Part shown: piece by piece, positions 13,232 to 25,503 of the stretch
Numbering within the stretch: the stretch's first letter is position 1
Layout of the letters: the number at the start of each line of letters is the position of its first letter
Translations under genes and position numbers: made by a program
From: Muraenolepis orangiensis
Lineage: Eukaryota; Chordata; Actinopteri; Gadiformes; Muraenolepididae
DNA length: 64,000 nucleotides
NCBI GenBank assembly: GCA_027704905.1
Contig: CM051018.1
Coordinates: forward strand, 24,761,704-24,825,703
Direction: 5' to 3'
The notes under the pieces: generated by a model
What the model was told of the DNA's origin: nothing
The model's input: only the letters and a program-made list of their open reading frames with translations
The model's database searches: none

Positions 13232-13502
13232 TGAAGAAGTCTAAATCCGAGTCATACAATTCCCCGACATTGTGTGTTGTGGATCTGGATATATCGCCAT
13301 ATAACGAAGGCGATTTTGTGTAGGAGCAGAGGTATGCCTATGAATTTAATATTGGCTATTTATTTGATGGATTTGGATTATTTCAATGTACCTTTTCATT
13401 TACGTGTTAATATGTAGTGTGCAGCTGTGTATTTTCTAAAAGGGAATGCCTGTTATTCTTGTGAATATGAGTTGTCTTAAAATAAAAGTGCTTGTGATTC
13501 AG

Positions 13503-14116
13503 CATGGGCCCCCGCATCCTGAGAACATTCTATACCGGCACCATGGAGAGTGTTCTTACAGGGTGGATCACCGCCTGGTACGGGAACTGCACCGCACTCG
13601 AGCGCAGAGTGCTTCAAAGGGTGGTGCGGACGGTCCAGTATATCGTTGGAGGTGAGCTCCCCTCCCTCCTGGATATTTACAACCAGCGGTGCGTGGCCAA
13701 GGCCAAACAAATCATAAAAGACATTGCCCACCCCAGCCACGAACTGTACTCACTGTTACCGTCAGGCAGGCGATACCGCAGTATCAAGTGCCGTACAAAT
13801 AGGCTTAGAGACAGCTTCACAGTCAGGCCCTCAGGCTGCTGAACAAGGGCGTATAGCATATAACAATGTATATTTTATTACATTGATTTATATATACATA
13901 TTGCTCTTTTCTGTGCTGATATTTTGCATTTTATAAATTGTATTTGAATTTTTAATTTTTAATTTTTAATTTGAATTTTTAACTTTATTCTATTTTTATT
14001 CTATTTTTATCTTATTTTATAACTGCTGTCTGTCGTCGGGTATTGCACACAAGATTTTCACATCACTGCTTTATACTTGTAAACTGTGAAGTGACAATAA
14101 ACTTGACTTGACTTGA
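13503..14116 (+). pseudogene. 5'-truncated L2-type LINE (C-terminus plus 3' UTR)
   Basis: Starts inside the reverse transcriptase C-terminal domain (M-G-P-R-I-L-R-T-F-Y-T-G-T) and continues through WYGNCTALERR and ELPSLLDIYNQRC to a frameshift near 13820. The 3' UTR ends in gtgacaataaacttgacttg. It is nearly the same sequence as the intact element at 37238-40466. Typical product of incomplete target-primed reverse transcription. Confidence 0.9.
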
Positions 14117-14314
14117 CGAGTTAAAACTGAAAAATTTGCCGAATTCGTATAAAATATCGATATATCGTATATCGCGATGCAGCCAAAAAATACCGGGATA
14201 TGATTTTTGGTCCATATGGCCCAGCCCTAGTCCAGTCCACTGGCCTAGGACCAGGGCTTTTAATCATACTTACCCGGCATTGTGTGGCTCTATGTCCCAT
14301 GTGATTTAGCTTCA

Positions 14315-14497
14315 TACTCATTGGGGGGTATTCATTCATTCATTGGGGGGTATTCATTCATTCATTGGGGGGCATTCATTCATTCATTGGGGGGTATTCA
14401 TTCATTCATTGGGGGGTATTCATTCATTCATTGGGGGGTATTCATTCATTCATTGGGGGGTATTCATTCATTCATTGGGGGGCATTCATTCATTCAG
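14315..14497. repeat. 22-bp minisatellite (attcattcattcattgggggg)
   Basis: Eight units combining ATTC repeats with a G6 run; one base alternates (tattc/cattc). Confidence 0.95.
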
Positions 14498-14640
14498 CCT
14501 TAACACATCACACCCAGAGTAGCATCAATCATAGGTTGGGCTTTAATTATAATAATAATAACGCATTTTGTTTACAGTATGTTGCACTATTTATGAGTGC
14601 TACAAAGTTAAAAACATAGCAAACAAACACAATACAATTA

Positions 14641-14862
14641 CTAAGAATAGTGAGCACTAATATTACCCTTCCTAAACAAAAAGGCTTGTAGGCTCTTGTA
14701 GGTCCAGGATCTGTGGTGTCCTATTTGATGAGGAAGGCCATTCCACAGGCGTGGAGCAGCTGAGCAAAAGGCCTGGTCCCCCATGGGGAGGAGCTTAGTA
14801 CGGGGTGAGTTAGTTGGCTTAGTACAATGCTCGCCTCTATCAAATAATAGTGTTGACCACAT
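14641..14862 (-). pseudogene. LINE ORF2 C-terminal fragment (APRLWNGLP type)
   Basis: Reads F-D-R-G-E-H-C-T-K-P, then P-M-G-D-Q-A-F-C-S-A-A-P-R-L-W-N-G-L-P and Y-K-S-L-Q-A-F-L-F. The G-D-x-A-F-x-x-A-A-P-x-L-W-N-x-L-P motif is a hallmark of C-termini of several vertebrate LINE ORF2 proteins. Only this tail is present; it differs from the L2 family above. Confidence 0.6.
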
Positions 14863-15112
14863 ATTGAAGTCTACATGTAAAAAACAAAACCACCAGACAT
14901 GTACAATTTACAAATGTCTTTGCGTCTGGGTTCTACCGGTCAACACAATGATGGCACAACATGTGAGACAGCCTTAAAAAGAGCACTTAAATGCAGGGTC
15001 GAATGAAGCCTTTAACAATGGCCTGCATCATCATTTAACATCAGGTTTAGTCCTGCACGCCTATCAGTGCGCACCAAAGGGTCATCATTTAAAAAAACAT
15101 GTAGTCTGATAT

Positions 15113-15641
<529 letters not shown>

Positions 15642-15935
15642 TTGTGTCGTGCAGGCTAAGCCCTCACTGTTCACCTCAGAGATCACAGATCCTAATCCCC
15701 CAGGAACAAACGCATGCAACAGCAGGAAGACACGCTCCACATTCCGCCTAAATAGAATGATGTCATGCTACTTCCTGTTGTTCATTCTCAACAACTAAAA
15801 ATAGATGTGTCATTGTTGCAGAATGCACTGGACGTTTGCTGAGTTGAATTAGGAATCAGTTCACTATAAACTCCCATGCATGCTTTGGTAAAAGGACACT
15901 AAGGAGACTTCAGTGAGATGTCTTTGGGCTTCGTG

Positions 15936-16463
15936 CTGAGTTGGAGGATGATAACTTGAGTTGGAGTATGATAACTTGAGTTGGAGGATGATAACTTGAG
16001 TTGGAGGATGATAACTTGAGTTGGAGTATGGTAACTTGAGTTGGAGGATGATAACTTGAGTTGGAGGATGATAACTTGAGTTGGAGTATGATAACTTGAG
16101 TTGGAGTATGATAACTTGAGTTGGAGTACGATAACTTGAGTTGGAGTATGATAACTTGAGTTGGAGTACGATAACTTGAGTTGGAGTATGATAACTTGAG
16201 TTGGAGTATGATAACTTGAGTTGGAGTACGATAACTTGAGTTGGAGTATGATAACTTGAGTTGGAATATGATAACTTGAGTTGGAGTACGATAACTTGAG
16301 TTGGAGTATGATAACTTGAGTTGGAGTACGATAACTTGAGTTGGAGTATGATAACTTGAGTTGGAGTATGATAACTTGAGTTGGAGTACGATAACTTGAG
16401 TTGGAGTATGATAACTTGAGTTGGAGTACGATAACTTGAGTTGGAGTATGATAACTTGAGTTG
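15936..16463. repeat. 20-bp minisatellite, about 27 copies
   Basis: Unit ataacttgagttggagtatg with tatg/gatg/tacg variants at the end. The 209-codon minus-strand open frame across it is an artefact of the repeat. Confidence 0.96.
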
Positions 16464-16609
16464 TCGTGGGTCTAATTCTATTGGCTCACTCAATGAACTA
16501 AAACAACCATTTGCAAATGTAATAAAAATACTTTGAAAAATACATACATGTCATCCACATAACATCACATTATGATCATACTTTGCAGACTTTCTGGACT
16601 CATTACAGC

Positions 16610-17056
16610 TACTGCACTGTTCTGCACTGTACTGCACTGTACTGCACTGTTCTGCACTGTACTGCACTATACTGCACTGTACTGCACTGTTCTGCACTGT
16701 TCTGCACTGTACTGCACTGTACTGCACTGTACTGCACTATTCTGCACTGTACTGCACTGTTCTGCACTGTACTGCACTGTACTGCACTATACTGCACTGT
16801 TCTGCACTGTACTGCACTGTTCTGCACTGTACTGCACTGTACTGCACTGTACTGCACTGTTCTGCACTGTACTGCACTGGACTGTACTGCACTGTACTGC
16901 ACTGTACTGCACTGTACTGTACTGCACTGTACTGCACTGTACTGCACTGTACTGCACTGTACTGCACTGTACTGCACTGTTCTGCACTGTACTGCACTGG
17001 ACTGTACTGCACTGTACTGCACTGTACTGCACTGTACTGCACTGTACTGCACTGTA
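16610..17056. repeat. 10-bp (actgcactgt) array
   Basis: About 44 units of actgcactgt/tctgcactgt with occasional 5-base slippage. Several long open frames on both strands follow from the periodicity only. Confidence 0.96.
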
Positions 17057-17335
17057 TTCATGATGCTGCTGCACTACTGGCACTATGCTTTTAAAATTAT
17101 TTTTGCATAATTCACCACATCATCCATCAGTCACTTTATTGTTATTTTTACTGTTATTTGTATTGTGTACAGTACTGTTATGGTATAGTGTTGTATACTA
17201 TAAGTATAGGACATAGTATTAGTAGTATATCGTGTTCAATTGTAGGAAATTCATACTGTGAGAGGGAATGGGGAGTAAGCCTTCCATTGTACTGCATATG
17301 GCAAATAAAACATCTTGAATCTTGAATCTCGAATA
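17054..17335 (+). mobile_element. LINE-type 3' end ('catgatgctgctgcactact' family)
   Basis: Runs from tcatgatgctgctgcactac through catcatccatcagtcacttt to gcaaataaaacatcttgaat repeats. The same order occurs at 19905-20195 and 23640-23815 (plus) and 18330-18560 (minus). Terminal tandem copies of tcttgaa support a LINE 3' end. Confidence 0.65.
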
Positions 17336-17341
17336 TATAAA

Positions 17342-17645
17342 TGGTTTATAAACGTTATAAACCAGGTTTATAAACCTGTAGGTCTATAAACCAGTAGGTT
17401 TATAGACCTGTAGGTCTATAGACCTGTAGGTTTATAGACCTACAGGTTTATAAACCTGTAGGTTTATAGACCTGTAGGTCTATAGACATGTAGGTCTATA
17501 AACCTACAGGTTTATAGACCTGTAGGTTTATAGACCTACAGGTTTATAAACCTGTAGGTTTATAGACCTGTAGGTCTATAGACATGTAGGTCTATAGACC
17601 TGTAGGTCTGTAAACCTGTAGGTCTGTAAACCTACAGGTTTTACA
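17342..17645. repeat. Self-complementary minisatellite (cctgtaggtttata / tataaacctacagg)
   Basis: Blocks of 15-16 bp occur in both orientations, such as aggtttataaacctgtaggt and its reverse complement, so the array can fold into many alternative hairpins. Confidence 0.92.
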
Positions 17646-17885
17646 CGACTCACCCAAATATCTTTCTCTGTTGGTTCGTTTGCTTCTTTTCTATTTTTCC
17701 ACAGCTTCAAGCTTCTGACACCATTTTTTTCGGAGGATTTTATTGACTTATGTCAGGATTTACTTTTGGGATTGGCTGATTATTTATATTATTAGAAAGC
17801 ACTGCTTGACTTGTCTGGGCCATTTATAGCTTATGTAACTTTATAATGTAGTTACTTACTAAATATGTCCATATTGAAATGCATG

Positions 17886-17887
17886 AA

Positions 17888-17922
<35 letters not shown>

Positions 17923-17934
17923 TATTATTATTCC

Positions 17935-17980
<46 letters not shown>
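17886..17980. repeat. (ATT)n microsatellite
   Basis: About 28 ATT units with two interruptions, within AT-rich sequence (17646-18330) showing no other recognised element. Confidence 0.95.
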
Positions 17981-17981
<1 letters not shown>

Positions 17982-18329
17982 TTCTTGACTATATTATTAT
18001 GTCATTATATATTTGATGTTTACAATCAGTGATGATGAGCATGTATTTGCTTGTGTGCTTACATATACAACTTTATTACTTTATTACTCCGGTTATTATA
18101 CTGAATTTTGATTATAATATCATGTTTTTGTTCAGCTTACCCTGCCATTTCATCCCCATTTCATGTGTTCATGTGATTGATTGTACAACAGCTGGTCAAC
18201 ACCTTTGAAGTTATCAAGCTGTAGGCCTACATGTCTACGACTATCACGATACACGATTCAAACATCTGACCGCAAAAGCAGTACACGCAGGAAATGCACT
18301 TCTCTTAACAAGATACACCATCAACAGAT

Positions 18330-18560
18330 ACAAATACAAGATGTTTCATTGGCCATGTGCAACAAGTTCAATGGAATGCTTCCTCCACATTCCCTTCCGT
18401 AGTATGAATGTTTAGAACAATACTATAACAACAAATACTATATACAATAAGAAATAACATAAAAAGAACAATATAGGGACGGATGATATTTACATGTTTT
18501 GAATTGTGCAAAAATATTTAAAAGCATGTAACGTGCGCGTAGTGCAGCAGCATCATGGAC
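18330..18560 (-). mobile_element. LINE-type 3' end, reverse copy
   Basis: Reverse-oriented match to the 17054/19905 family: cattggccatgtgcaacaag at the tail side and gtagtgcagcagcatcatgg at the inner side. Confidence 0.6.
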
Positions 18561-19090
18561 ACAGCGCAGTGACTCCAAGTGGCTGTACCCAGCAGACTGG
18601 TACCCACCTCGGGGCTGATGCCCACAACAGGAGGATGATGCCCGCAGCAGCTGGAAGCTTCCTCCTCCTCTTCATCATCGTAGGGTTGAATCAACCTTCC
18701 CTGAGTCGATACACTCCGGCTGGACTTGGAACTTGAACTCGCAATCAAGAACTCTTGTTTTTTATAATATATAAACATAGCATCGGGACAATAGTAGGCG
18801 ATTTCATCCACATGAGAAACGAATTTAAAAAAAAAGGAATCCTCCCAAAAATTAAGGTTCGTCCATCACACGAATGGTAATGAAAAAAAAGTGAACTGAG
18901 CATCATAACGAGTGACTTGTGTGTAAAAAGACAAGTCTGCTTCTGATCTGCTCTGGAGGACCAGGAGCCCGCCCTCACTGGACGGACTTGACTGACAGGC
19001 GGCTCAACGAATCGCATACACCTCCCACTCGCTTTACAGTCGCAATGCAATAGTTTAAACTAGATTAAAGAGTAAAGAGTAAGAGTCAAG
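18561..19090. other. Unassigned segment with a weak minus-strand open frame
   Basis: A minus-strand frame of 97 codons (18518-18811) includes a Ser-rich run and D-D-E-E-E-E-E but matches no family I know. It overlaps the repeat at 18330-18560, which argues against a gene. I tested it as the missing glra3 exon 1; it lacks a signal peptide, so I do not propose it. Confidence 0.4.
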
Positions 19091-19269
<179 letters not shown>

Positions 19270-19699
19270 AACAATATATTAATTAATCGTACATAGTTTT
19301 AAGTATATTTTTCAAAACCTTTAACTGCAGGTCTTATGCTTGTGATTGCTTACTAGAATATATGTGTGATGTACTTAATAATAATCGCAGTTTGTTGACT
19401 TGATGTAAAATCATCCAATCACTGCAGTAGATTTACAAATCACAACCTTGCTTGATGATCCACAAACTAATAAAACCATTAAATACAGACCTATTCCATT
19501 TCCAGCCATGCACACTTGAAGGTTATAGTTTTTAACGACCCAGAGGGTTAATATCCTGATATCCAGTATCCATAGGCCCTGACTTTGCACATCACTGCAC
19601 ACACAATCCTAGTATAATCTAATGTTTCTACATTGTTAGTTCTGAAACAAAATGGGCTCCAAAAACACTCATGCATGCACAGAAAGCACCTCCCAGAGC

Positions 19700-19778
19700 A
19701 TCATGCATCATGTAGCATCACGTAGCATCATGTAGCATCATGTAGCATCATGTAGCATCATGTAGCATCACATAGCAC
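19700..19778. repeat. 10-bp (catcatgtag) repeat
   Basis: About seven units of catcatgtag with cgtag and catag variants. Confidence 0.9.
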
Positions 19779-19904
19779 AGCCTGATGTCAACCCTTGGTG
19801 GACAGGACCCATTCCCCAGGGTCCAATGGCAAGCCAGGGAATAATGGGATCAGCCAACCAGATGACTACGAAAATCCATGACATGGCACCTCCAACCGTC
19901 CCCT

Positions 19905-20195
19905 CCTCACTCCATCATCATACGTCTGGACTCATCACTGTTCTGCTCTGTAGTCATGATGCTGCTGCACTACTGGCACTTTAAATGCTTTTACATCTTT
20001 TTGCACAATTCAACACACGAACATATCATCCATCAGTCACTTTATGGTTCTTTTTTTGTTCATTTTTATTGTATATATTATTTTGATGGTATTGTTTTGT
20101 AGATCCACACTGCGGGAGGGAATGAGGAATAAGCGTTCCATTGGACTTGATACAAATGGCCAACACATATCTTGTATCTTGTATCTTGTAAATGA
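19905..20195 (+). mobile_element. LINE-type 3' end
   Basis: Full match to the 17054 family: tcatgatgctgctgcactac, cactgcgggagggaatgagg, then a tail of three tcttgta repeats (atcttgtatcttgtatcttg). Confidence 0.7.
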
Positions 20196-20626
20196 CAACT
20201 TGCTGCATTTTGACCTGCTGAGGAGGATTTGACAGCTGATGAATTCACTTGACACGATCCAGGGGCATACACACAATGTACACTCAGACCTCCATCCTTT
20301 TGTTCTCTCCAGCTTCTCTTGTCTACGTGTTTCCTGTCTCTAAACGTCTCTCTGAACTCTGAATCTCCCGGCTCTCTCTCTCCACTCCATCATTTGTGTT
20401 CCGTTCCCAAATGCACCAAACACACTTACCCGTCGTGCTAATGTTGTGGACGTAAATTAGACATTAGACCTCGGGGCTTATCACAGTGTAGAGAAGTTAA
20501 ATATGTAACACTTCCTGTCAACTGGCCCTCCAATCAAAACCAGGGAAGCTGTATAAACAATACCCCCACCACCCCCTGCTGCGGCTCTACACTGTCCTAC
20601 ACAGTATTGTATAGCCCAGTAGTTCT
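20196..20626. other. No feature recognised
   Basis: Mixed-composition sequence without open frames of note or recognised repeats. Confidence 0.5.
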
Positions 20627-20698
20627 CAACTGGTCCTCAGGACCATCATATTAGATTAAATTGCCCAATGCGACCGACCCACCAGTTGAGAACCACTG
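20627..20698. mobile_element. Short hAT-type MITE (72 bp)
   Basis: Ends are cagtagttctcaactggt and accagttgagaaccactg, an inverted pair with one mismatch. The flanks gtatagcc (20619-20626) and gttcagcc (20699-20706) match at 6 of 8 positions, consistent with an aged 8-bp hAT target duplication. Confidence 0.65.
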
Positions 20699-20956
20699 GT
20701 TCAGCCCCTCTGATAGCAGTCTGGTTTAGCAGAATGTATAATGAATGTATTGACGGATGCCGCAGAGCTTGACATTTGCACTCCTGTCAACCACGATGAA
20801 AACTGAACCAAATGGGGGAAGCCCGGAGTGGCGATCCCCGTTTGGCCTGCTCACATTTCCACTTGTTTACTTTTTGCAGCTCACTTAATGCTCGATTACA
20901 AGAGTGTGGACCAAATTTCAACAATATGTTTTTTTAATGTCATTGAATAAAACATA

Positions 20957-20957
<1 letters not shown>

Positions 20958-21020
<63 letters not shown>

Positions 21021-21072
21021 GCACGCACAAACAAACAAAAACACACACACACATACTCATGGGATCCACAGT

Positions 21073-21110
<38 letters not shown>
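20958..21110. repeat. (CA)n and (TA)n microsatellites
   Basis: CA run 20958-21020 with imperfect extension to 21053, then TA run 21074-21108. Confidence 0.95.
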
Positions 21111-21114
<4 letters not shown>

Positions 21115-21184
21115 TACAACTCAATGTTATTTATACATACATGCACACATAAGGTGTAAATGTTGATGAATGTATGCACACAGT

Positions 21185-21288
<104 letters not shown>

Positions 21289-21706
21289 AGATGACCTCGC
21301 TCAAAGGGAGAGCAGACTCTCATTTAGACGCTGCCATCCACAGTGAAATGTGGAATACATCGTAGGTAGTGCCTCCCTCGCATGTTCACACACACACACA
21401 CACACACACATTCTTCTGCTCTACTTCCCACTGCTTACGTTGATCTATTTCAGTTCAGACCACATTTGTGGACTCTCTGTTTCTCCCTCTCAGGCCTGCA
21501 TGAGAGGCCTTGAGCGCTGTGTGCATGTGAAGAGGGGGCCCCTGGAGAGGGCCCTAATAGAGCTCCACGCTGTGCAGCATCACAGCCTCACGTCACATCA
21601 CAGAGTCAATTAGAGATGAGACGAGTTGGGCCTCCAGCGCAAACATGAAACTGCCAAGAATGGCACGCAGACAAATTTACAAGACAGATATGATTAAATA
21701 CTATAT

Positions 21707-21738
21707 ATAAATATATATATATATATTTATATTTGAAA

Positions 21739-21809
<71 letters not shown>

Positions 21810-21865
21810 AAAGTCTCTTTGTTCTTAACTCTCTTTATTTGAAAGTATATATATATATATTTGAA
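21707..21865. repeat. (TA)n array
   Basis: TA runs separated by tttgaaagcatat-like spacers. It directly precedes the 80-bp palindrome. Confidence 0.95.
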
Positions 21866-21871
21866 AGTCTC

Positions 21872-21951
21872 CCTTTGAAAAGTGTAAGAGAAATACATTT
21901 TATGTATATATATATATACATAAAATGTATTTCTCTTACACTTTTCAAAGG
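21872..21951. repeat. Perfect 80-bp palindrome
   Basis: The left arm begins cctttgaaaagtgtaagaga and the right arm ends tctcttacacttttcaaagg. I checked pairing base by base around the centre at 21911/21912 and found no mismatch and no spacer. The middle is alternating TA. Confidence 0.97.
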
Positions 21952-22149
21952 ATGGTTTTCAAGTCTTGGCCGGCCACCGTCGCACAAAATCTATCTTATA
22001 TGTATATATGTTATATAGTTGATGGATTTTATTGCATCATTGTTTCTTGTGCTGTTGTTCAATTAAAGGGTTCAATATATACACATCTATTTATTTATTT
22101 ATTATAAGTTAGTTATTATTATTTTGTTAGAAATGGCATAGCTGAATGC

Positions 22150-22983
22150 ATCACACAGTGGGAGTGTCCACCCCATCTGTGTGATGACTAGATCAGTCTA
22201 CCAGCCTCTACCCAGTGGACTGTACCAACTGGTCATACAGCTGGGGTGGACATTCCCATCTGTGTGATGACTAGATCAGTCTACCAGCCTCTACCCAGTG
22301 GACTGTACCAACTGGTCATACAGCTGGGGTGGACATTCCCATCTGTGTGATGACTAGATCAGTCTACCAGCCTCTACCCAGTGGACTGTACCAACTGGTC
22401 ATACAGCTGGGGTGGACATTCCCATCTGTGTGATGACTAGATCAGTCTACCAGCCTCTACCCAGTGGACCGTACCAACTGGTCATACAGCTGGGGTGGAC
22501 ATTCCCATCTGTGTGATGACTAGATCAGTCTACCAGCCTCTACCCAGTGGACTGTACCAACTGGTCATACAGCTGGGGTGGACATTCCCATCTGTGTGAT
22601 GACTAGATCAGTCTACCAGCCCCTACCCAGTGGACTGTACCAACTGGTCATACAGCTGGGGTGGACATTCCCATCTGTGTGATGACTAGATCAGTCTACC
22701 AGCCTCTACCCAGTGGACTGTACCAACTGGTCATACAGCTGGGGTGGACATTCCCATCTGTGTGATGACTAGATCAGTCTACCAGCCTCTACCCAGTGGA
22801 CTGTACCAACTGGTCATACAGCTGGGGTGGACACTCCCACTGTGTGATGACTAGATCAGTCTACCAGCCTCTACCCAGTGGACCGTACCAACTGGTCATA
22901 CAGCTGGGGTGGACACTCCCTCTGTGTGATGACTAGATCAGTCTACCAGCCTCTACCCAGTGGACTGTACCAACTGGTCATAC
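22150..22983. repeat. 83-bp satellite-like tandem array, about 10 copies
   Basis: Unit begins ggacattcccatctgtgtga and includes tgactagatcagtctaccag. Copies differ by single substitutions; the last two are slightly shortened. No open frame is maintained. Confidence 0.96.
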
Positions 22984-23173
22984 TATTTTTCTATATATAT
23001 ATAGATATATATATATATTTTTTATTGTAAAAAATTGATCGTTCTGAGGGAGTTGCCATTTTGTCTTCAGCGCCTCTGTCACGTGCCCAAATTCAGCGGC
23101 TGTGACGTCAACAGTGCTCAACCACGTCGCCAATTTAGCATTCATTCACTATTGATCGTTCAATACCCACACA

Positions 23174-23530
23174 ATGCCGTATTGTATCGCGAAATACTGC
23201 AAGGTATCCGACAAAAGGAATCCGGATCACGGACACGTCTTCAAAGTGCCGACTCAGCGATCGAGGCTTCATACACGAAGGCAGTGGTTGGCGACATGTT
23301 GTCGTCCTCCCGGATGGACGGACAGCCAACATTTTCGGGAAGAAGACTTTGAGAACTATTGTGAGTTCAAGAGTGGCTTCGCTCATCGCCTGTTGTTGAA
23401 GCCTGATGCTGTGCCTAGTGTTTTTGCCCAGCCCCACAATGACGCACGCACTCCTACATGTAGGCCTAAGCCTACTGAGCAAGTCCTAAGCAGCAGGGCC
23501 AAGAGAGCAAAGAGAAGTGAGTCAAGAAGT
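23174..23530 (+). pseudogene. THAP-domain protein N-terminus, transposon-encoded
   Basis: The ATG at 23174 opens MPYCIAKYC; the THAP domain spans about residues 1-80. It has the two N-terminal cysteines (Y-C-I-A-K-Y-C), the H-x-F-K-V-P motif at about residues 21-26, a W in R-R-Q-W-L-A, the H-F-R-E-E-D-F block and the closing A-V-P-S-V-F signature. A basic K-R-A-K-R-S-E-S-R-S-R-K stretch follows. THAP domains bind DNA and occur in P-element and Kolobok transposases and in host genes. After about residue 125 the frame enters LINE-derived sequence, and no catalytic domain follows. The AVPSVF box completes the fold, so the DNA-binding domain itself looks intact. Confidence 0.7.
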
Positions 23531-23639
23531 AGAAAACAAGTGAGTAAAAACAACACTGGGAAATGCTTCAGAGTTGGTGCCCAGGCTGGGCTGGTGCTCT
23601 GGTTTGTGTGTTTCTTTTATCAGAGTGTGGCCTGCACGT

Positions 23640-23815
23640 GTGGGTCTTTTTGCAGATCATCTATCAGTCACTTTACTATTTTTTGTGTATTTATGTTATA
23701 CATATGTATATATATATATTATAGTATTGTGTTTTAGAAATGCATACTGCGGGAGGGGATGAGGAGTATGCATTTGTTTGTATGGCAAATACAAATCTTG
23801 GGTCTTTAATCTCTG
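23640..23815 (+). mobile_element. LINE-type 3' end inside the THAP element
   Basis: gatcatctatcagtcacttt, catactgcgggaggggatga and tggcaaatacaaatcttggg match the 17054/19905 family in order, showing a younger retro-insertion that truncated the THAP gene. Confidence 0.65.
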
Positions 23816-24717
23816 TCCCAGAGGGAAGGTGTTACTGGCTGGGGGGGGTGGCAGAGCGGGTCTTTAGAGTGTTAAAGGGTGTGCTTTGTTTAGAGTGTGC
23901 TGCTGTGTGGAGCTACTGCTGGGGGAGAGATGTAGTGTAGGTAACTGGGCTTTATTCCTACTGTTGCCCCGCTGTGTGTCTGTATCTGGGGGATAAACAG
24001 TGTGTGGTGGACCTGTGCTTTTATCACACTCTTCCCCGACTATGTGGCTCTCTATATTGGCAACAAATATAGTGTGTGTGGAGGTGGGTTCCAGTGCTTT
24101 TATCATACTCCGGGCTATGATAAAATGAGCATTAAAAGCATTAAACACTTAAATTCAATAGTTTCTTCCTCACTGGATGAATCACCTCGATAACTCGCCA
24201 TTTTGCATGTGTACAATGGAGCACTGATGACGTCAACGGCTTCATAGCGATCACATGACTAGTCAAAATGGCGGCTTCCAGTGCAATTACGATACATTTT
24301 AAAATAAAAATAAATTAAAAATACTAGATGAAGTTGGAAATCGACCATATTTTCAGAATATTAAACGGTTTTATTCTCGTAGCCTATTGGTGAAGTATCC
24401 CTTTAAAGAATAGATATATTCATCAGGTTTACAGTGGGTTGAACTTAATTATATAAAAATACATGATTGCTATTAACAGGGATTTTTAGGAGTGATTAGT
24501 TGGTTTGTGGACGGGGATGTACAGCCTGCGTTGGCCTCAGTACCCTTTCCCCCTGTGACCTATTAGCTGAAACATTGTGTGTTGGAAAATACCAAATATG
24601 TGTTCACATCCAGGGACATCAGGGTGAACTTATGGAGGTCATGTTGTAGACTGACTGAAGTGGACAATGCATGCTGTCAATCTGTTGCAGACCTCGTGGA
24701 TAGCAGTACAACGTCCC

Positions 24718-25503
24718 TTCATAAAGACCCTATACTGCTCCATCACCTAACAGAAAGACCCCTACTGCTCCATCACCTGACAGAAAGACCCCTACTGCTC
24801 CATCACCTGACAGAAAGACCCCTACTGCTCCATCACCTCACAGAAAGACCCCTACTGCTCCATCACCTGACAGAAAGACCCCTACTGCTCCATCACCTGA
24901 CAGAAAGACCCCTACTGCTCCATCACCTGACAGAAAGACCCCTACAGCTCCATCACCTCACAGAAAGACCCCTACTGCTCCATCACCTGACAGAAAGACC
25001 CCTACTGCTCCATCACCTGACAGAAAGACCCCTACTGCTCCATCACCTGACAGAAAGACCCCTACAGCTCCATCACCTCACAGAAAGACCCCTACTGCTC
25101 CATCACCTCACAGAAAGACCCCTACTGCTCCATCACCTGACAGAACGACCCCTACTGCTCCATCACCTGACAGAACGACCCCTACTGCTCCATCACCTCA
25201 CAGAAAGACCCCTACTGCTCCATCACCTGACAGAAAGACCCCTACTGCTCCATCACCTGACAGAAAGACCCCTACTGCTCCATCACCTCACAGAAAGACC
25301 CCTACTGCTCCATCACCTCACAGAAAGACCCCTACTGCTCCATCACCTCACAGAAAGACCCCTACTGCTCCATCACCTGACAGAAAGACCCCTACTGCTC
25401 CATCACCTGACAGAAAGACCCTCCTGCTCCATCACCTCACAGAAAGACCCCTACTGCTCCATCACCTGACAGAAAGACCCCTACTGCTCCATCACCTCAC
25501 AGC
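24718..25503. repeat. 30-bp minisatellite, about 26 copies
   Basis: Unit cagaaagacccctactgctc plus catcacctga/catcacctca. It sustains a 296-codon plus-strand frame (L-L-L-H-H-L-T-E-R-P repeats) upstream of which there is no promoter or splice context. I regard it as non-coding. Confidence 0.96.

Larger units (their letters stand above)
23025..24404 (+). mobile_element. TTAA-type THAP transposon (Kolobok-like), copy 1
   Basis: The inner 5' part (gagggagttgccattttgtc) and the whole 3' part (from gcttttatcacactcttccc to gaagtatccctttaa) are shared with the element at 35005-40541. It encodes a THAP zinc-finger protein at its 5' side and ends in GTATCCCT next to TTAA. Its 5' tip is missing, replaced by AT repeats. 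The TTAA end plus THAP domain suggest the Kolobok group. Confidence 0.6.

Noticed and set aside
15864..17110. Several frames of 100-209 codons
   Set aside because: Generated by the 20-bp and 10-bp arrays; all frames in both orientations are open for the same reason.
18518..19050. Minus-strand frames considered as glra3 exon 1
   Set aside because: No hydrophobic signal peptide followed by a phase-2 donor; the frame overlaps a LINE tail copy.
19660..19720. Minus-strand M-L-W-E-V-L-S considered as a signal-peptide exon of the glycine receptor
   Set aside because: Resembles the L-W-E motif of alpha exon 1, but the phase of the gt donor does not fit exon 2 and the upstream codons are a 10-bp repeat.
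24579..25469. 296-codon frame of L-L-L-H-H-L-T-E-R-P repeats
   Set aside because: Exactly follows the 30-bp tandem unit; unit length divisible by three explains the open frame.
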